Assembly: GCF_036250065.1 (NCBI RefSeq)
Contig: NZ_CP109199.1
Span: 1,984,001 to 2,048,000, forward strand
Direction: 5' to 3'
Length of the DNA: 64,000 nt
DNA from: Micromonospora sp. NBC_01699
GTDB lineage: Bacteria > Actinomycetota > Actinomycetes > Mycobacteriales > Micromonosporaceae
Of this stretch, positions 44,575-53,148 are shown piece after piece; the stretch's first letter is position 1, and every line of letters starts with the position of its first letter. A program made the position numbers and the translations under genes. The notes beneath the pieces are model-generated. The model ran no database searches. It was given only the letters and a program-made list of their open reading frames with translations, and was not told the origin of the DNA.

Positions 44575-45882
44575 CGGCTCCTTCGCCGGAGCCGTGCCAT
44601 CCGCCGTCTCGGCGGGCGGCACCGCCGGACGTCGCGTCACGATCCGGATCAGCAGCGCGACGATCACCACGAACCAGGCGATCGCCAGGCCGTCGTAACC
44701 CAGGGCGGCGGCGATCACCCCGGCGAGCAGGGCACCCAGCGCGGCGGCGAGTTGGACGAGGAAGTCGGCGGCACCCTGCGCCATCGTCCGGAGCTGCCCC
44801 TGGGCGGCGGAGGTGACCAGTACGGAGCCGGCAAGGTATCCGGCGGACCAGCCGGCGCCGAGCAGCGCCAGCCCGAGGCCGACCAGGACGGTGTGGCCCT
44901 CGGGCGACATGGCGAGCACCACCGCGGCCATGGCCATCACGCCGAGACTCGTCACCAGCAGCGGGTACGGTCCGATCCGGTCGGACAGGTAGCCCACCAG
45001 GGGACCGGGCAGGTACATCGATGCGGTGTGGACGCCGATCACGAGGCCGATGGAGGTGAGTGTGGCGGCGCCGTGGCTCAGGTGGATCGGCGCCATGTTC
45101 ATCAGCGCGATCATGGCGGTGTGGACGGTCACCACCACGGCGATGCCCTGCCGGATCAGCGGACTGCGCAGGCTCGCCGTCAGCGCAACCCGGGTGTTCG
45201 GGCGCTCGCGTACCTGCTCGCGGCCCATCGAGCGGGCCAGCAGCAACGGATCGGGGCGCAGCGTCACCAGTACCAGCAGACCGGCCACGGCGAGGCCCAC
45301 GGCCACCGCCGCGAACGGCGCGGTGAACTCCGCGAGCCGTCCGGCACCGAGCTGTTCGACCCCACCGGCCAGCGGCGGGCCGACCACGGACCCGGCGATC
45401 GAACTCCACGACAGGATGCCCATCGACCGGCCGATCCGGTCGTTGTCGGCGAGGTCGGTCACGGCGAACCGGGCCTGGAATCCGGCCGAGAGCGCCGCGC
45501 CGACACCGACCGCGCCGACGAGCAGCAGCGGATAGCTCGCCACCGACGCGCTGACCACCACCAGCGCGGCGCCGCCCGCACCGGTCAGGTAGCCGGTGGA
45601 GATCCCGGCGCGGCGGCCCCGTTTCGTCGACAGCGCGGCCAGCGGCAGGCTGAACAGCACCCCACCGCAGAGGATCAGGGCCTGTGCGAAGCCGGCCTCC
45701 CGGGTCGACCCGGTCATGTCCTCGGCGATCAGCGAGACGATCGGCCCGGTCATCGCGAAGACCAGGGCGAAAACCGCCTGTACCAGCAGCATCGACCCGA
45801 CGACGCGACGTTGGATGCGGCGTAGCGCCGCGTCGTCAGGCAGGGGGTGCTGGACCGGGGTGCCGGCGGCCTGGCTGGTCAC
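44551..45882 (-). CDS. MFS transporter, third gene of the candidate RiPP unit
   Basis: A 443-residue MFS carrier with about twelve segments (motif LPLAALSTKRGRRAG between helices 2 and 3). GTG 45882 follows GGAGAG. It lies 43 bp after the SagB-like gene on the same strand. It may export the modified peptide, although MFS proteins also carry many other substrates. It overlaps the convergent XRE-cupin gene at the 3' ends. Confidence 0.82.
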   Translation of the reverse strand: MTSQAAGTPVQHPLPDDAALRRIQRRVVGSMLLVQAVFALVFAMTGPIVSLIAEDMTGSTREAGFAQALILCGGVLFSLPLAALSTKRGRRAGISTGYLTGAGGAALVVVSASVASYPLLLVGAVGVGAALSAGFQARFAVTDLADNDRIGRSMGILSWSSIAGSVVGPPLAGGVEQLGAGRLAEFTAPFAAVAVGLAVAGLLVLVTLRPDPLLLARSMGREQVRERPNTRVALTASLRSPLIRQGIAVVVTVHTAMIALMNMAPIHLSHGAATLTSIGLVIGVHTASMYLPGPLVGYLSDRIGPYPLLVTSLGVMAMAAVVLAMSPEGHTVLVGLGLALLGAGWSAGYLAGSVLVTSAAQGQLRTMAQGAADFLVQLAAALGALLAGVIAAALGYDGLAIAWFVVIVALLIRIVTRRPAVPPAETADGTAPAKEPSGHGSRA

Positions 45883-45925
45883 GGTGCTCTCCTGGCGGGA
45901 GGTAGGGCACCGCGGACGCCGGTGC

Positions 45926-47113
45926 CTATGCGGCTGGTGTCGGTGGGACAGGTTCCGACAGGGTACGGCGACCGACCTCGTCCGGGGCGTCAGCGACCGG
46001 AAGCCCGTCCGTGCGTCGGGCCGGCACACCTGCCGCCAGGACGTAGACGGCGGTCTCGTCGGCGCCGTCGATCCCGAGGGCAGCCTCCAGCTCGGAGTCG
46101 CGGAAGGCGTCGGTCTGGCATGGTCCGAGACCCACCGCCGTCACGCAGAGTGCAAATGTCTGGGCGAGATGGCCGGTGTCGAGCAGGACCGTACGGAGCA
46201 TCCGGGCACTGCGGTACTTGAACATGGCCCGTTGCAGGTTAATGGTCAGGAAACAAACAAAGCCAGCGGTCGTAATCATTTTCTGGTCGAAGCTGATGCG
46301 TCCGAGTTGCACCGTGTCGAAGTCGTACGAGACGACCTCCAGGCTATGGTCCGACGGCGAGTAACGGTAGAGGCCCGGCGGTATCGACTCGACATTGCGG
46401 ACCGCGACGTAACATTCGCTCTCGTGCCGGGCGCCGCCGGACGGACTGGTCCGCAGCATCAGCATGCCGAGCACACCGGCGTCGAAGAAGTGCATCGGCG
46501 CGAACGTATGGTGCAGCACCGTGGAGAAGCTGCGCAGCGGTACGGCGTCCTCGGTGAAATAGCGGTGCGTACGCCGCGACATGAGTACGTCGCCGAAGTC
46601 CCGGTCCAACGGCAGGAACGACCGGGTGAGCATGATCCGTTCCGCGTCGGCGTTGCGGCTGAACATCTCCGGAGCGGGTCCGCTGGCCCTGATCGCGCCG
46701 AACACCGCGGCGCGGTTGGCGGCGATCTCGGGGTCGGCGCTCGCGCCCTCGGTGCTGATGTACGCCGTATCCTTGGTGTCAAAGTGGAAGAACCGGGCGG
46801 ACTGACCCCACGGCTCCCACCGATCGAGGACCCGGTCCTCCTCCTCGGCCTCCTGCCGGGTGCGAAGCAGTCCGGCCTCGGTCAGGTCGGTGACCGCTTC
46901 CAGCACCGAGGCCGGGTCGTAGCCGTCGAAGCGGGCGCTGACCTGCTCCGGATCCGTCCAGTCGTCAAACTGGCTGAGGATGTCCAGGGCGGTCCCGTCG
47001 ACCGCGACGCCGTTCTTCTCGCCGTTCTCCGACGTTCGGTCCAGGTAGTCGTCGAGCACCATCTCGCCGTTTACCCAGTACGCCACCAGGGAACGCGCCC
47101 GCCTCAGTTCCAT
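45926..47113 (-). CDS. SagB/ThcOx-family FMN-dependent dehydrogenase with N-terminal domain
   Basis: A 395-residue protein. Residues 175-385 match the SagB/nitroreductase fold used to oxidise azolines to azoles in RiPPs (MSRRTHRYFTED; SPSGGARHESECYVAV for flavin contacts; DTGHLAQTFALCVTAVGLGP). The first 95 residues (GTALDILSQFDDWTDPEQVS, DLTEAGLL) look like a winged-helix peptide-recognition unit, which is inference. ATG 47113 is six bases after GAGGAG. A 24-residue peptide gene lies upstream across a 19-bp hairpin. No cyclodehydratase is adjacent. Confidence 0.82.
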   Translation of the reverse strand: MELRRARSLVAYWVNGEMVLDDYLDRTSENGEKNGVAVDGTALDILSQFDDWTDPEQVSARFDGYDPASVLEAVTDLTEAGLLRTRQEAEEEDRVLDRWEPWGQSARFFHFDTKDTAYISTEGASADPEIAANRAAVFGAIRASGPAPEMFSRNADAERIMLTRSFLPLDRDFGDVLMSRRTHRYFTEDAVPLRSFSTVLHHTFAPMHFFDAGVLGMLMLRTSPSGGARHESECYVAVRNVESIPPGLYRYSPSDHSLEVVSYDFDTVQLGRISFDQKMITTAGFVCFLTINLQRAMFKYRSARMLRTVLLDTGHLAQTFALCVTAVGLGPCQTDAFRDSELEAALGIDGADETAVYVLAAGVPARRTDGLPVADAPDEVGRRTLSEPVPPTPAA

Positions 47114-47142
47114 TGCCATCTCCTCTTTCCGGAACACCAGAA

Positions 47143-47186
47143 CGCCAGAGAAGGGGGACGGTGCTAGCCGTCCCCCTTCTCTGGCG
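47143..47186 (-). terminator. Perfect 19-bp hairpin between precursor peptide and dehydrogenase
   Basis: CGCCAGAGAAGGGGGACGG pairs perfectly with its complement at 47168-47186 around a TGCTAG loop. On the minus strand it lies between the peptide gene and the enzyme gene. It would stop most transcripts and keep peptide output above enzyme output, the usual arrangement in RiPP clusters. Confidence 0.8.
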
Positions 47187-47293
47187 GAGTCCAGGTGAAT
47201 CCCGATCTAGCGGAAAGGGTGAGCAGTCCGTAGGACGGGATGCCCGGACGATCCGATCTTGTCCACCGGATGCGACCGGCGAGACGAGTTGGA

Positions 47294-47368
47294 TCAGGTG
47301 GCCTTGCACACCAGCATCTTCTTCTCCGCCACAACCGTCTTGCGGACCTTCACGGAAACCTTCTTCAT
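47294..47368 (-). CDS. Candidate RiPP precursor peptide
   Basis: A 24-residue open frame: starts MKKVSVKVRKTVVAEKK and ends MLVCKAT. ATG 47368 has a near-ideal ribosome site (GAGGAGGTGACGAAC). It is strongly basic (seven Lys and one Arg) and ends in Cys-Lys-Ala-Thr, with one Cys as the only thiol. Nothing else in the region competes for this frame. Position ahead of a SagB-like gene and a hairpin argues for a modified-peptide precursor. The final product is unknown. Confidence 0.72.
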   Translation of the reverse strand: MKKVSVKVRKTVVAEKKMLVCKAT

Positions 47369-47855
47369 GTTCGTCACCTCCTCGTCATCGGTTGTGAACA
47401 TCCTTGACGTTTACGTTCCGTGACCGCAACTTCAATATTGCTCTGCTTGAAAAGCGCACGGGCACCCCCGCCGTGACCTCGGAGTCTGTTCGTCAACGGA
47501 TCTGCGGAGCTGACCGGTCGCTCAATTCGGCTGGAATTCATCGTCCCAACTTCGCTGGGAACGACACTGTGTGTCCACTTTGGTCACCACATGTCAGTTG
47601 AAATCGTGGCGACATGGCCAGATTGAAGAGAACTTCGCTCGTACTCGGAGAAGTTGTTGTTCGACGGCGGCGACGGTGAGATGCTCAACGGCATCCCCGA
47701 GTAGCCGCCCCCGCCCGATCGGGTGCGGCCCGCGCGAAGGACCGGAGGATCGCCGGAAAAAAATCTGTTGGCGGTGTCGAAAGTGGGTCGTCCCGTTCGA
47801 GTTACCGGGTGAGGGGCCGGCACAGCGGCCCACGAACCCGAAGGGGTGCCCGACG
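47369..47855. other. Divergent intergenic region with the peptide promoter
   Basis: About 487 bp. The part next to the peptide is AT-richer than average (TTCAATATTGCTCTGCTTG near 47430). TTGAAG with TAAACG 16 bp on is a weak minus-strand promoter candidate. The remainder shows no gene or structured RNA that I can support. Confidence 0.45.
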
Positions 47856-48659
47856 ATGTCCCAGTCGAACCCGACCGCCGCGGCCGACCCACCGGTCCGC
47901 GAACCGGCCACCACACCGCCGGCCACCGCATCGCCGGGCGAACCGGCCACCGCATCGCCGGGTGGGGCGGCCGCCGCTGGGCGTGGGCCGACCGGCACGT
48001 TGCTGGCCGCCGGGGTCGCCGCCGGCCCGGTGTACGTCCTGGTGTCGGTGGCCCAGATGCTGACCCGGGACGGCTTCGACCCGACCCGGCACGCCTGGAG
48101 CCTGCTCGCCAACGGCGGGGCGGGATGGATCCAGGCCACCAACCTGATCGTGACCGGCCTGCTGGTCGTCGCCGGGGCGGTCGGGCTGCGGCGTACGCTC
48201 GATCCCGGCCGGGCGAGCACCTGGGCACCCCGGCTGCTCGGTGTCTACGGGCTGGGTCTGGTCGGCGGCGGGATCTTCCGGGCCGACCCGGCGCAGGGCT
48301 TCCCACCGGGCACACCCGAGCAGGGGACCGGCACCAGTTGGCACGGGTTGCTCCACTTCGGCCTGGGCGGTGTCGGCTTCGTCGCCCTGGTCGCGGCGTG
48401 TCTCGTGCTGGCCCGCCGGTTCGCCGCCGACGGCCGGCCGGGGTGGGCGATATTCTCGCGCCTGACCGGGGCCGTGTTCCTCGCCGGCTTCGTCGCCGTG
48501 GCCACCGGTGCCGGCAGTGCCTGGGCGACGCTGTCGTTCACCGCGTCGATCGTGCTGGCCTGGGCCTGGCTCTCGTTGATGTCGGCGTACCACCGGGCAC
48601 CGGTGTCGGCGTCCCGTCAGGCGCCGATGGCGGCGTCCCGTCCCGGCAGCTCCCGCTGA
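47856..48659 (+). CDS. DUF998 membrane protein
   Basis: A 267-residue protein. A disordered Pro/Thr/Ala N-terminus (PATTPPATASPGEPATASPG) precedes six membrane segments typical of DUF998; DGFDPTRHAWSLLANGGAGW is a family signature. Function unknown. ATG 47856 follows GAAGGGG. Confidence 0.8.
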   Translation: MSQSNPTAAADPPVREPATTPPATASPGEPATASPGGAAAAGRGPTGTLLAAGVAAGPVYVLVSVAQMLTRDGFDPTRHAWSLLANGGAGWIQATNLIVTGLLVVAGAVGLRRTLDPGRASTWAPRLLGVYGLGLVGGGIFRADPAQGFPPGTPEQGTGTSWHGLLHFGLGGVGFVALVAACLVLARRFAADGRPGWAIFSRLTGAVFLAGFVAVATGAGSAWATLSFTASIVLAWAWLSLMSAYHRAPVSASRQAPMAASRPGSSR

Positions 48660-48705
48660 CCCGGACCGACAACCACAGACCCGTACGACGACGAGGAGTT
48701 CGACC

Positions 48706-49077
48706 ATGCGATACCTGGCACTGTTGCGGGCCAAGCAACCGGGCACGCCCGTACCACCCGAGTTGATGGCCGCGATCGCCAAGCTCGGCGACGAGGCGAC
48801 CAACTCCGGCAGCCTGCTCGACACCGGCGGCCTGGCCCCGAGCGCGGCCGGCGCCCGGGTCACCGTCACCGGCGGGGACCTGACCGTGACCGACGGCCCG
48901 TTCGCCGAGGCGAAGGAGGTCATCAGCTACGCGCTCTACGAGGTGCGGGCAAGGGAGGAGGTGGTCGAGTGGACGTCCAGGTTCATGCGGGCGCACCGGG
49001 ACCTCTGGCCGGGCTGGGAGGGCGACGCCGACATCCTGAAGGTGTACGGACCCGAGGACTTCGCGCCCCCGGCGTGA
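48706..49077 (+). CDS. YciI/DGPF-domain protein
   Basis: A 123-residue YciI-like protein (MRYLALLRAKQPGTPVPPEL; DGPFAEAKEVISYALYEV with the DGPF motif). Such genes are regular neighbours of ECF42 sigma factors. The stop overlaps the sigma gene start (GTGA), so the two are co-translated. It may act as a sensor or partner; this is not established. Confidence 0.87.
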   Translation: MRYLALLRAKQPGTPVPPELMAAIAKLGDEATNSGSLLDTGGLAPSAAGARVTVTGGDLTVTDGPFAEAKEVISYALYEVRAREEVVEWTSRFMRAHRDLWPGWEGDADILKVYGPEDFAPPA

Positions 49078-50408
49078 CCCGTCCGGTGGTTGGATCGGTG
49101 GTCGTGACGGCCACCGATCCAGCACCGGACGACGATCCCGGACGGGCCGCCCGACGCGCGGTGGAGGCGGTCTGGCGGATCGAGTCCGCCCGGTTGATCG
49201 CCCGGATCGCCCGGCTGGTCCGCGACGTCGGGCTGGCCGAGGAGATCGCCCAGGACACCCTGGTCGCCGCGCTGGTGCGGTGGCCGGCGAGCGGCGTACC
49301 CGATGATCCCGGGTCGTGGCTGCTGGCGGCCGCGCGACATCGCGCGGTCGACCTGCTGCGCCGCCGGCAGCGGTACGCGACCAAGCTGCGCCTGCTCGGC
49401 CGCGACGTCGAGATCCGACAGGAGTACGCCGAGGCGGACCTCGACGACGCCCTGGACGACCACATCGGCGACGACCTGCTCCGGCTGATCTTCACCGCCG
49501 CGCATCCGGTCCTGCCGGTGCCGGCGCGGGTGGCGCTGACCCTGCGGATGGTGGGCGGCCTGACCACGGGCGAGATCGCGCGGGCCTTCCTTGTTCCGGA
49601 GGCGACCGTGGCCCAGCGCATCGTCCGGGCCAAACGCGCGCTCGCCGCCGCTTCGGTCCGGTTCGAACTGCCCACCCCGGCGGAACTGGTCGACCGGCTC
49701 GCCTCGGTGCTGGAGATCATCTACCTGATCTTCAACGAGGGGTACGCCGCGACCGGCGGCCCGGACTGGTCCCGGCCCGAGCTGTGCCGCGAGGCGCTGC
49801 GGCTCGGTCGTACGCTGGCCGGTCTGCTGCCCGACGAACCCGAGGTGCACGGCCTGGCCGCCCTGATGGAGCTGCAAGCCTCCCGGCTCGGTGCCCGGAC
49901 CGACCCGGACGGTCAGCCGGTGCTCCTGCCCGACCAGGACCGGGGCCGCTGGGACCGGCTGCTGATCCGCCGTGGGCTGGCCGCCCTCGACCGCGCCGAG
50001 ACCCTCGGCGGTGGCCTCTACACCTTGCAGGCCGCGATCGCCGCCTGCCATGCCCGTGCCGCCCGCGCGGAGCAGACCGACTGGCCCCGGATCGCGGCCC
50101 TCTACGAGGTGCTCGCCCACCTCCAGCCGTCCCCGGTGATCCTGCTGAACCGGGCCGTCGCGGTCGGCCTGGCCGACGACCCCGTACGCGGACTCGCGCT
50201 CGCCGACGCCCTGGCCGACGTACGGGCCCTGCGCGACTACCCACAGCTCCCGGCCGTACGCGGGGAACTGCTGGCCCGGCTCGGACGGGCGGACGAGGCG
50301 CGGGCGCAGTTCGTCCGGGCCGCCGAACTCACCCGTAACGCCGGAGAGCGGACCCTGTTCCACCGCCGCGCGGACGACCTGCGCCGACCACCGGTACCGC
50401 CCGGCTAG
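49074..50408 (+). CDS. ECF42-type RNA polymerase sigma factor
   Basis: A 444-residue sigma factor. N-terminal ECF domains: region 2 with VRDVGLAEEIAQDTLVAAL and region 4 with TLRMVGGLTTGEIARAFLVP. A long helical C-terminal domain (DUF6596/TPR-like: FNEGYAATGGPDW) distinguishes ECF42 from ordinary ECFs. The GTG overlaps the YciI stop. No anti-sigma factor is adjacent, which is usual for this group. Confidence 0.88.
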   Translation: MTRPVVGSVVVTATDPAPDDDPGRAARRAVEAVWRIESARLIARIARLVRDVGLAEEIAQDTLVAALVRWPASGVPDDPGSWLLAAARHRAVDLLRRRQRYATKLRLLGRDVEIRQEYAEADLDDALDDHIGDDLLRLIFTAAHPVLPVPARVALTLRMVGGLTTGEIARAFLVPEATVAQRIVRAKRALAAASVRFELPTPAELVDRLASVLEIIYLIFNEGYAATGGPDWSRPELCREALRLGRTLAGLLPDEPEVHGLAALMELQASRLGARTDPDGQPVLLPDQDRGRWDRLLIRRGLAALDRAETLGGGLYTLQAAIAACHARAARAEQTDWPRIAALYEVLAHLQPSPVILLNRAVAVGLADDPVRGLALADALADVRALRDYPQLPAVRGELLARLGRADEARAQFVRAAELTRNAGERTLFHRRADDLRRPPVPPG

Positions 50409-50410
50409 TC

Positions 50411-50500
50411 GAGCAGGCGGGCGGCTACTCGGGCCGGCGGGCGGCTACTCGGGCCGGCGGGCTGGTCGGGGCCGGCGGGCGGTTAGTCGGGGAGGCGGGC
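50411..50500. repeat. Imperfect 20-bp tandem repeats between convergent genes
   Basis: Units of GGGCCGGCGGGCGGCTACTC are repeated about four times with decay, running over the stop codon of the P-loop gene. They may act as a terminator or be simple slippage. Confidence 0.65.
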
Positions 50501-51025
50501 GTCGGAGAGCTTGGCCAGGATCTCCTCGACGGTCTCGTCCGGTGTCTGGTCGGAGTTGTCCAGCCACAGGCCGAGCCGTGGCGTGTCCCGACGCAGGGCC
50601 TGGTCCAGCATCTCGACGGCCCGGTCGCCGTGGCCGCGTCCGCCCCCGGCGCTCTCGCAGGCGTGCACCACCTCCGGCCTCGGCGCGAGGACGACGAGAT
50701 GTCGGGGGCGGGTGGCCAGCAGGTCGACGTACTCGGCCAGTTCGGGACCGAGGACGACGTCCTGCACCACCGGGGCAAAGCCCGCCTCGGCGTACGTGTC
50801 GGCGACGGTGGTGGTGAGCCGGTAGCGCAACCAGAGCCGCGCGGTCGCCTCGGTGGTCCGATCCGGCGTCGGTTCCCCGGGGTTGGAGACCACCATCCGC
50901 CGGAACACGTCGCCACGGACGTGGGCCGCGCGGGGGAGCCGTACCGCCAGGCGGTGCGCCACGGTCGACATGCCGGCGGCCATCACCCCGGTGACGACGA
51001 TGACGCCGGGGGTCGGGTCGGGCAT
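50483..51025 (-). CDS. P-loop (AAA_33/Cpt-like) protein lacking the Walker A lysine
   Basis: A 180-residue P-loop kinase-like protein. The Walker A is GVMAAGMST (residues 13-21): Met19 stands where Lys is required. The rest is normal for the family (RGDVFRRMVV; LWLDNSDQTPDETVEEIL). ATG 51025 follows GGAGGAGG. Nucleotide phosphotransfer is therefore doubtful; it might bind nucleotides without catalysis. Confidence 0.68.
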   Translation of the reverse strand: MPDPTPGVIVVTGVMAAGMSTVAHRLAVRLPRAAHVRGDVFRRMVVSNPGEPTPDRTTEATARLWLRYRLTTTVADTYAEAGFAPVVQDVVLGPELAEYVDLLATRPRHLVVLAPRPEVVHACESAGGGRGHGDRAVEMLDQALRRDTPRLGLWLDNSDQTPDETVEEILAKLSDARLPD

Positions 51026-51553
51026 CCAGCCTCCTCCGGTAGCGGGGTCGCACGCCCCACGGACCACGCCTGTCGATCGGACCGGCGCCACCGGTGACCA
51101 GGCCCGGTGCGAGTTTCCCGAGCCGTTCGCGGTGATCCGGTCCGGGTAGCTCCAGCCGTTGGTGGTCCGTCGAGTCTCACCGCCGGGGTCGGGCCGCGGC
51201 CATCGTGGTCGACACCATTCGGACTGCCCCGAATTGCTTGCCGCCGGACTCCGACGGTGACCCTCGCCGCCTCCCGTCGCCGATCCCGTCGCCACCCGTC
51301 GCCGATCCCGCCGGGTTCCGCCGCCGATCCCCGCCGGGTTCGGCTGCCGATGCCGAGCAGGGTGAAACCGTTGACCCAGCAGGGATTCGGGGGCTATCGG
51401 CGGTCGTGCGGCATCGGCGACGGCGGACCTCACGGACCGGGGTGGGCGGTTTGTGCGGGTCGCGACCGCGACCCGCCGGGGGCGTACGCACGGTCGGGTG
51501 ACGTCCCCGCCGAGCCGCCTCGGCCGGCCCTTACCGCTGGCTACGTTGCGCGG
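51026..51553. other. Intergenic region with degenerate GC repeats
   Basis: About 528 bp. Bases 51260-51350 hold degenerate repeats of GTCGCCGATCCCGCCGGG. TACGTT at 51542-51547, six bases before the GTG of the next gene, is a possible -10 for a leaderless transcript. No gene recognised. Confidence 0.5.
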
Positions 51554-52930
51554 GTGAACCAGAACCGAACGCGGACCGGCCGGAACCGACGACGTACCCC
51601 CATCGTGATGCTCGTCGGCCTGCTCTGCGGTCGGCTGGCCGTGCTCGCGGTGACCACCATGATGGTGCTCGTCGGGATGCCGGCACCCGCGCACGCCGGC
51701 CGCCCCGACACCGGGCCCGTCGACGGTCGTGACCCGGCGCCGGCCCAGGATGTCGACCCGGCGCCGGCCCAGCATGTCGACCCGGCGCTGCCGAGGGTCG
51801 AGTTGGCCTGGCTCGCCACCGAGAACGCCATCTTCGCGGTCGACGCGGCCGAACGCATCGTCCGGTACCGGGGCTGCGACGGCGACTCCGGTCGGGTACT
51901 GGACCGGGACATGGTGGTGACCGACGGGGTCGCCACCGGGCGGGTGACGGTCGGCAGCACCACGTACGTCTACCGGGTGCCGATGCGCGGGCGTACGCAC
52001 GGGGCGGTCGAGATCCACCGCCCCGACCTGGAGCCCGTGGTGTTGACCGGTGAGGTGGTGACCAATCCGCAGCCGCCGGTCGACCGGGAGCGGGGTGCGA
52101 AGCTGTTACCGCTGACCGAGCGGTTGCGGGAGATCGTCGCCGCCTCGCCCAACCCGACCGGTGTCGCCGTCCGCGACCTGTCCGGCCGGTACGGCGACCA
52201 GCAGGTCGAGGTGAACGGGACGTTCCGCCCCAAGGCGGCGAGCGTCATCAAGCTGTGGGTCCTCGCCGAATTGCTGCGTGAGGTCGACTGCGGCTGGCAG
52301 TCGTTGTCCGACGGGGTGCTGGTCCGGCCGCAGGATGTGGTCGGTGGCACCGGTGAGTTGCAGCACGAGACGTTCCCGCAGGTGGTGACGTTGTACCGGC
52401 TCGCCCGATACATGATCATCTACAGCGACAACACGGCGACGAACGTACTGATCAACCAGCTCAACGGGTTCGTCCGGGTGAATGCGCTGATCGACACGAT
52501 GCTGCTGAAGCAGACCGCGCTGAACCGGAAGATGCTCGACACCGCCGCCGCCGCGCGGGGCGAGGAGAACTACCTCACCGCCGACGACGTGGTGTCCCTG
52601 CTCGGCGCGGTCTGGGACGGCAACCTCCTCTCGCCGGTGTCCCGAGCGCTGATGATCTCGTTCATGCTGGAGCAGACGATCAACACGAAGATCCCGGCCG
52701 CGTTGCCGCCGGGCGTACCGGTGGCGCACAAGACCGGCGAGCTGCCGGACGCCTCGCACGACGTCGGCTACCTGCTGATCCCGCACTCGGAGGTCGCGGT
52801 CGCCTTCGTCACCTCCGGCCCGGAGGCCACCGGCGCCGAGACCGTACGCCAACTGGCCCGAGCCGTGTACGACTACCTCGTCCCCACCGCCGTAACCGGC
52901 CTCGGCCCCGCCCCGACCACCGAGAAGTAG
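51554..52930 (+). CDS. Secreted class A beta-lactamase-like serine hydrolase
   Basis: A 458-residue protein. A signal peptide (about 15-48) precedes a linker with a duplicated DPAPAQ unit and a small N-terminal domain. The transpeptidase-like domain has the class A set: SVIK (Ser230, Lys233), SDN (291-293) and KTG (393-395). The omega-loop Glu region is divergent (LNRKMLDTAA), so beta-lactam hydrolysis is not certain. It might be a housekeeping cell-wall-associated enzyme. Confidence 0.75.
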   Translation: MNQNRTRTGRNRRRTPIVMLVGLLCGRLAVLAVTTMMVLVGMPAPAHAGRPDTGPVDGRDPAPAQDVDPAPAQHVDPALPRVELAWLATENAIFAVDAAERIVRYRGCDGDSGRVLDRDMVVTDGVATGRVTVGSTTYVYRVPMRGRTHGAVEIHRPDLEPVVLTGEVVTNPQPPVDRERGAKLLPLTERLREIVAASPNPTGVAVRDLSGRYGDQQVEVNGTFRPKAASVIKLWVLAELLREVDCGWQSLSDGVLVRPQDVVGGTGELQHETFPQVVTLYRLARYMIIYSDNTATNVLINQLNGFVRVNALIDTMLLKQTALNRKMLDTAAAARGEENYLTADDVVSLLGAVWDGNLLSPVSRALMISFMLEQTINTKIPAALPPGVPVAHKTGELPDASHDVGYLLIPHSEVAVAFVTSGPEATGAETVRQLARAVYDYLVPTAVTGLGPAPTTEK

Positions 52931-53148
52931 CGGTCGACTCCCGGGCGTTTGTCCCGCCGGTCGGGCCGATCGCCCGGGTCGGCGGGACATCGGCCGCGCG
53001 ACGATGGGGTTCCGGGCGTTCGGTAAGGATGCTCGGACCTCACCGACGATCCCGGGTGGACACCGGGTCACCTACGCTCCGGCGGACCGCTCGCGAGCCG
53101 TACCGGTGATCGTCGGTCCACCCGAGACCATCGAACCGAGGAGGCATG

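Noticed and set aside
47113-47397. A 94-codon plus-strand open frame opposite the small peptide gene
   Set aside because: Its composition is Ser/Pro-rich noise and it has no ribosome site; the minus-strand peptide has a strong one.
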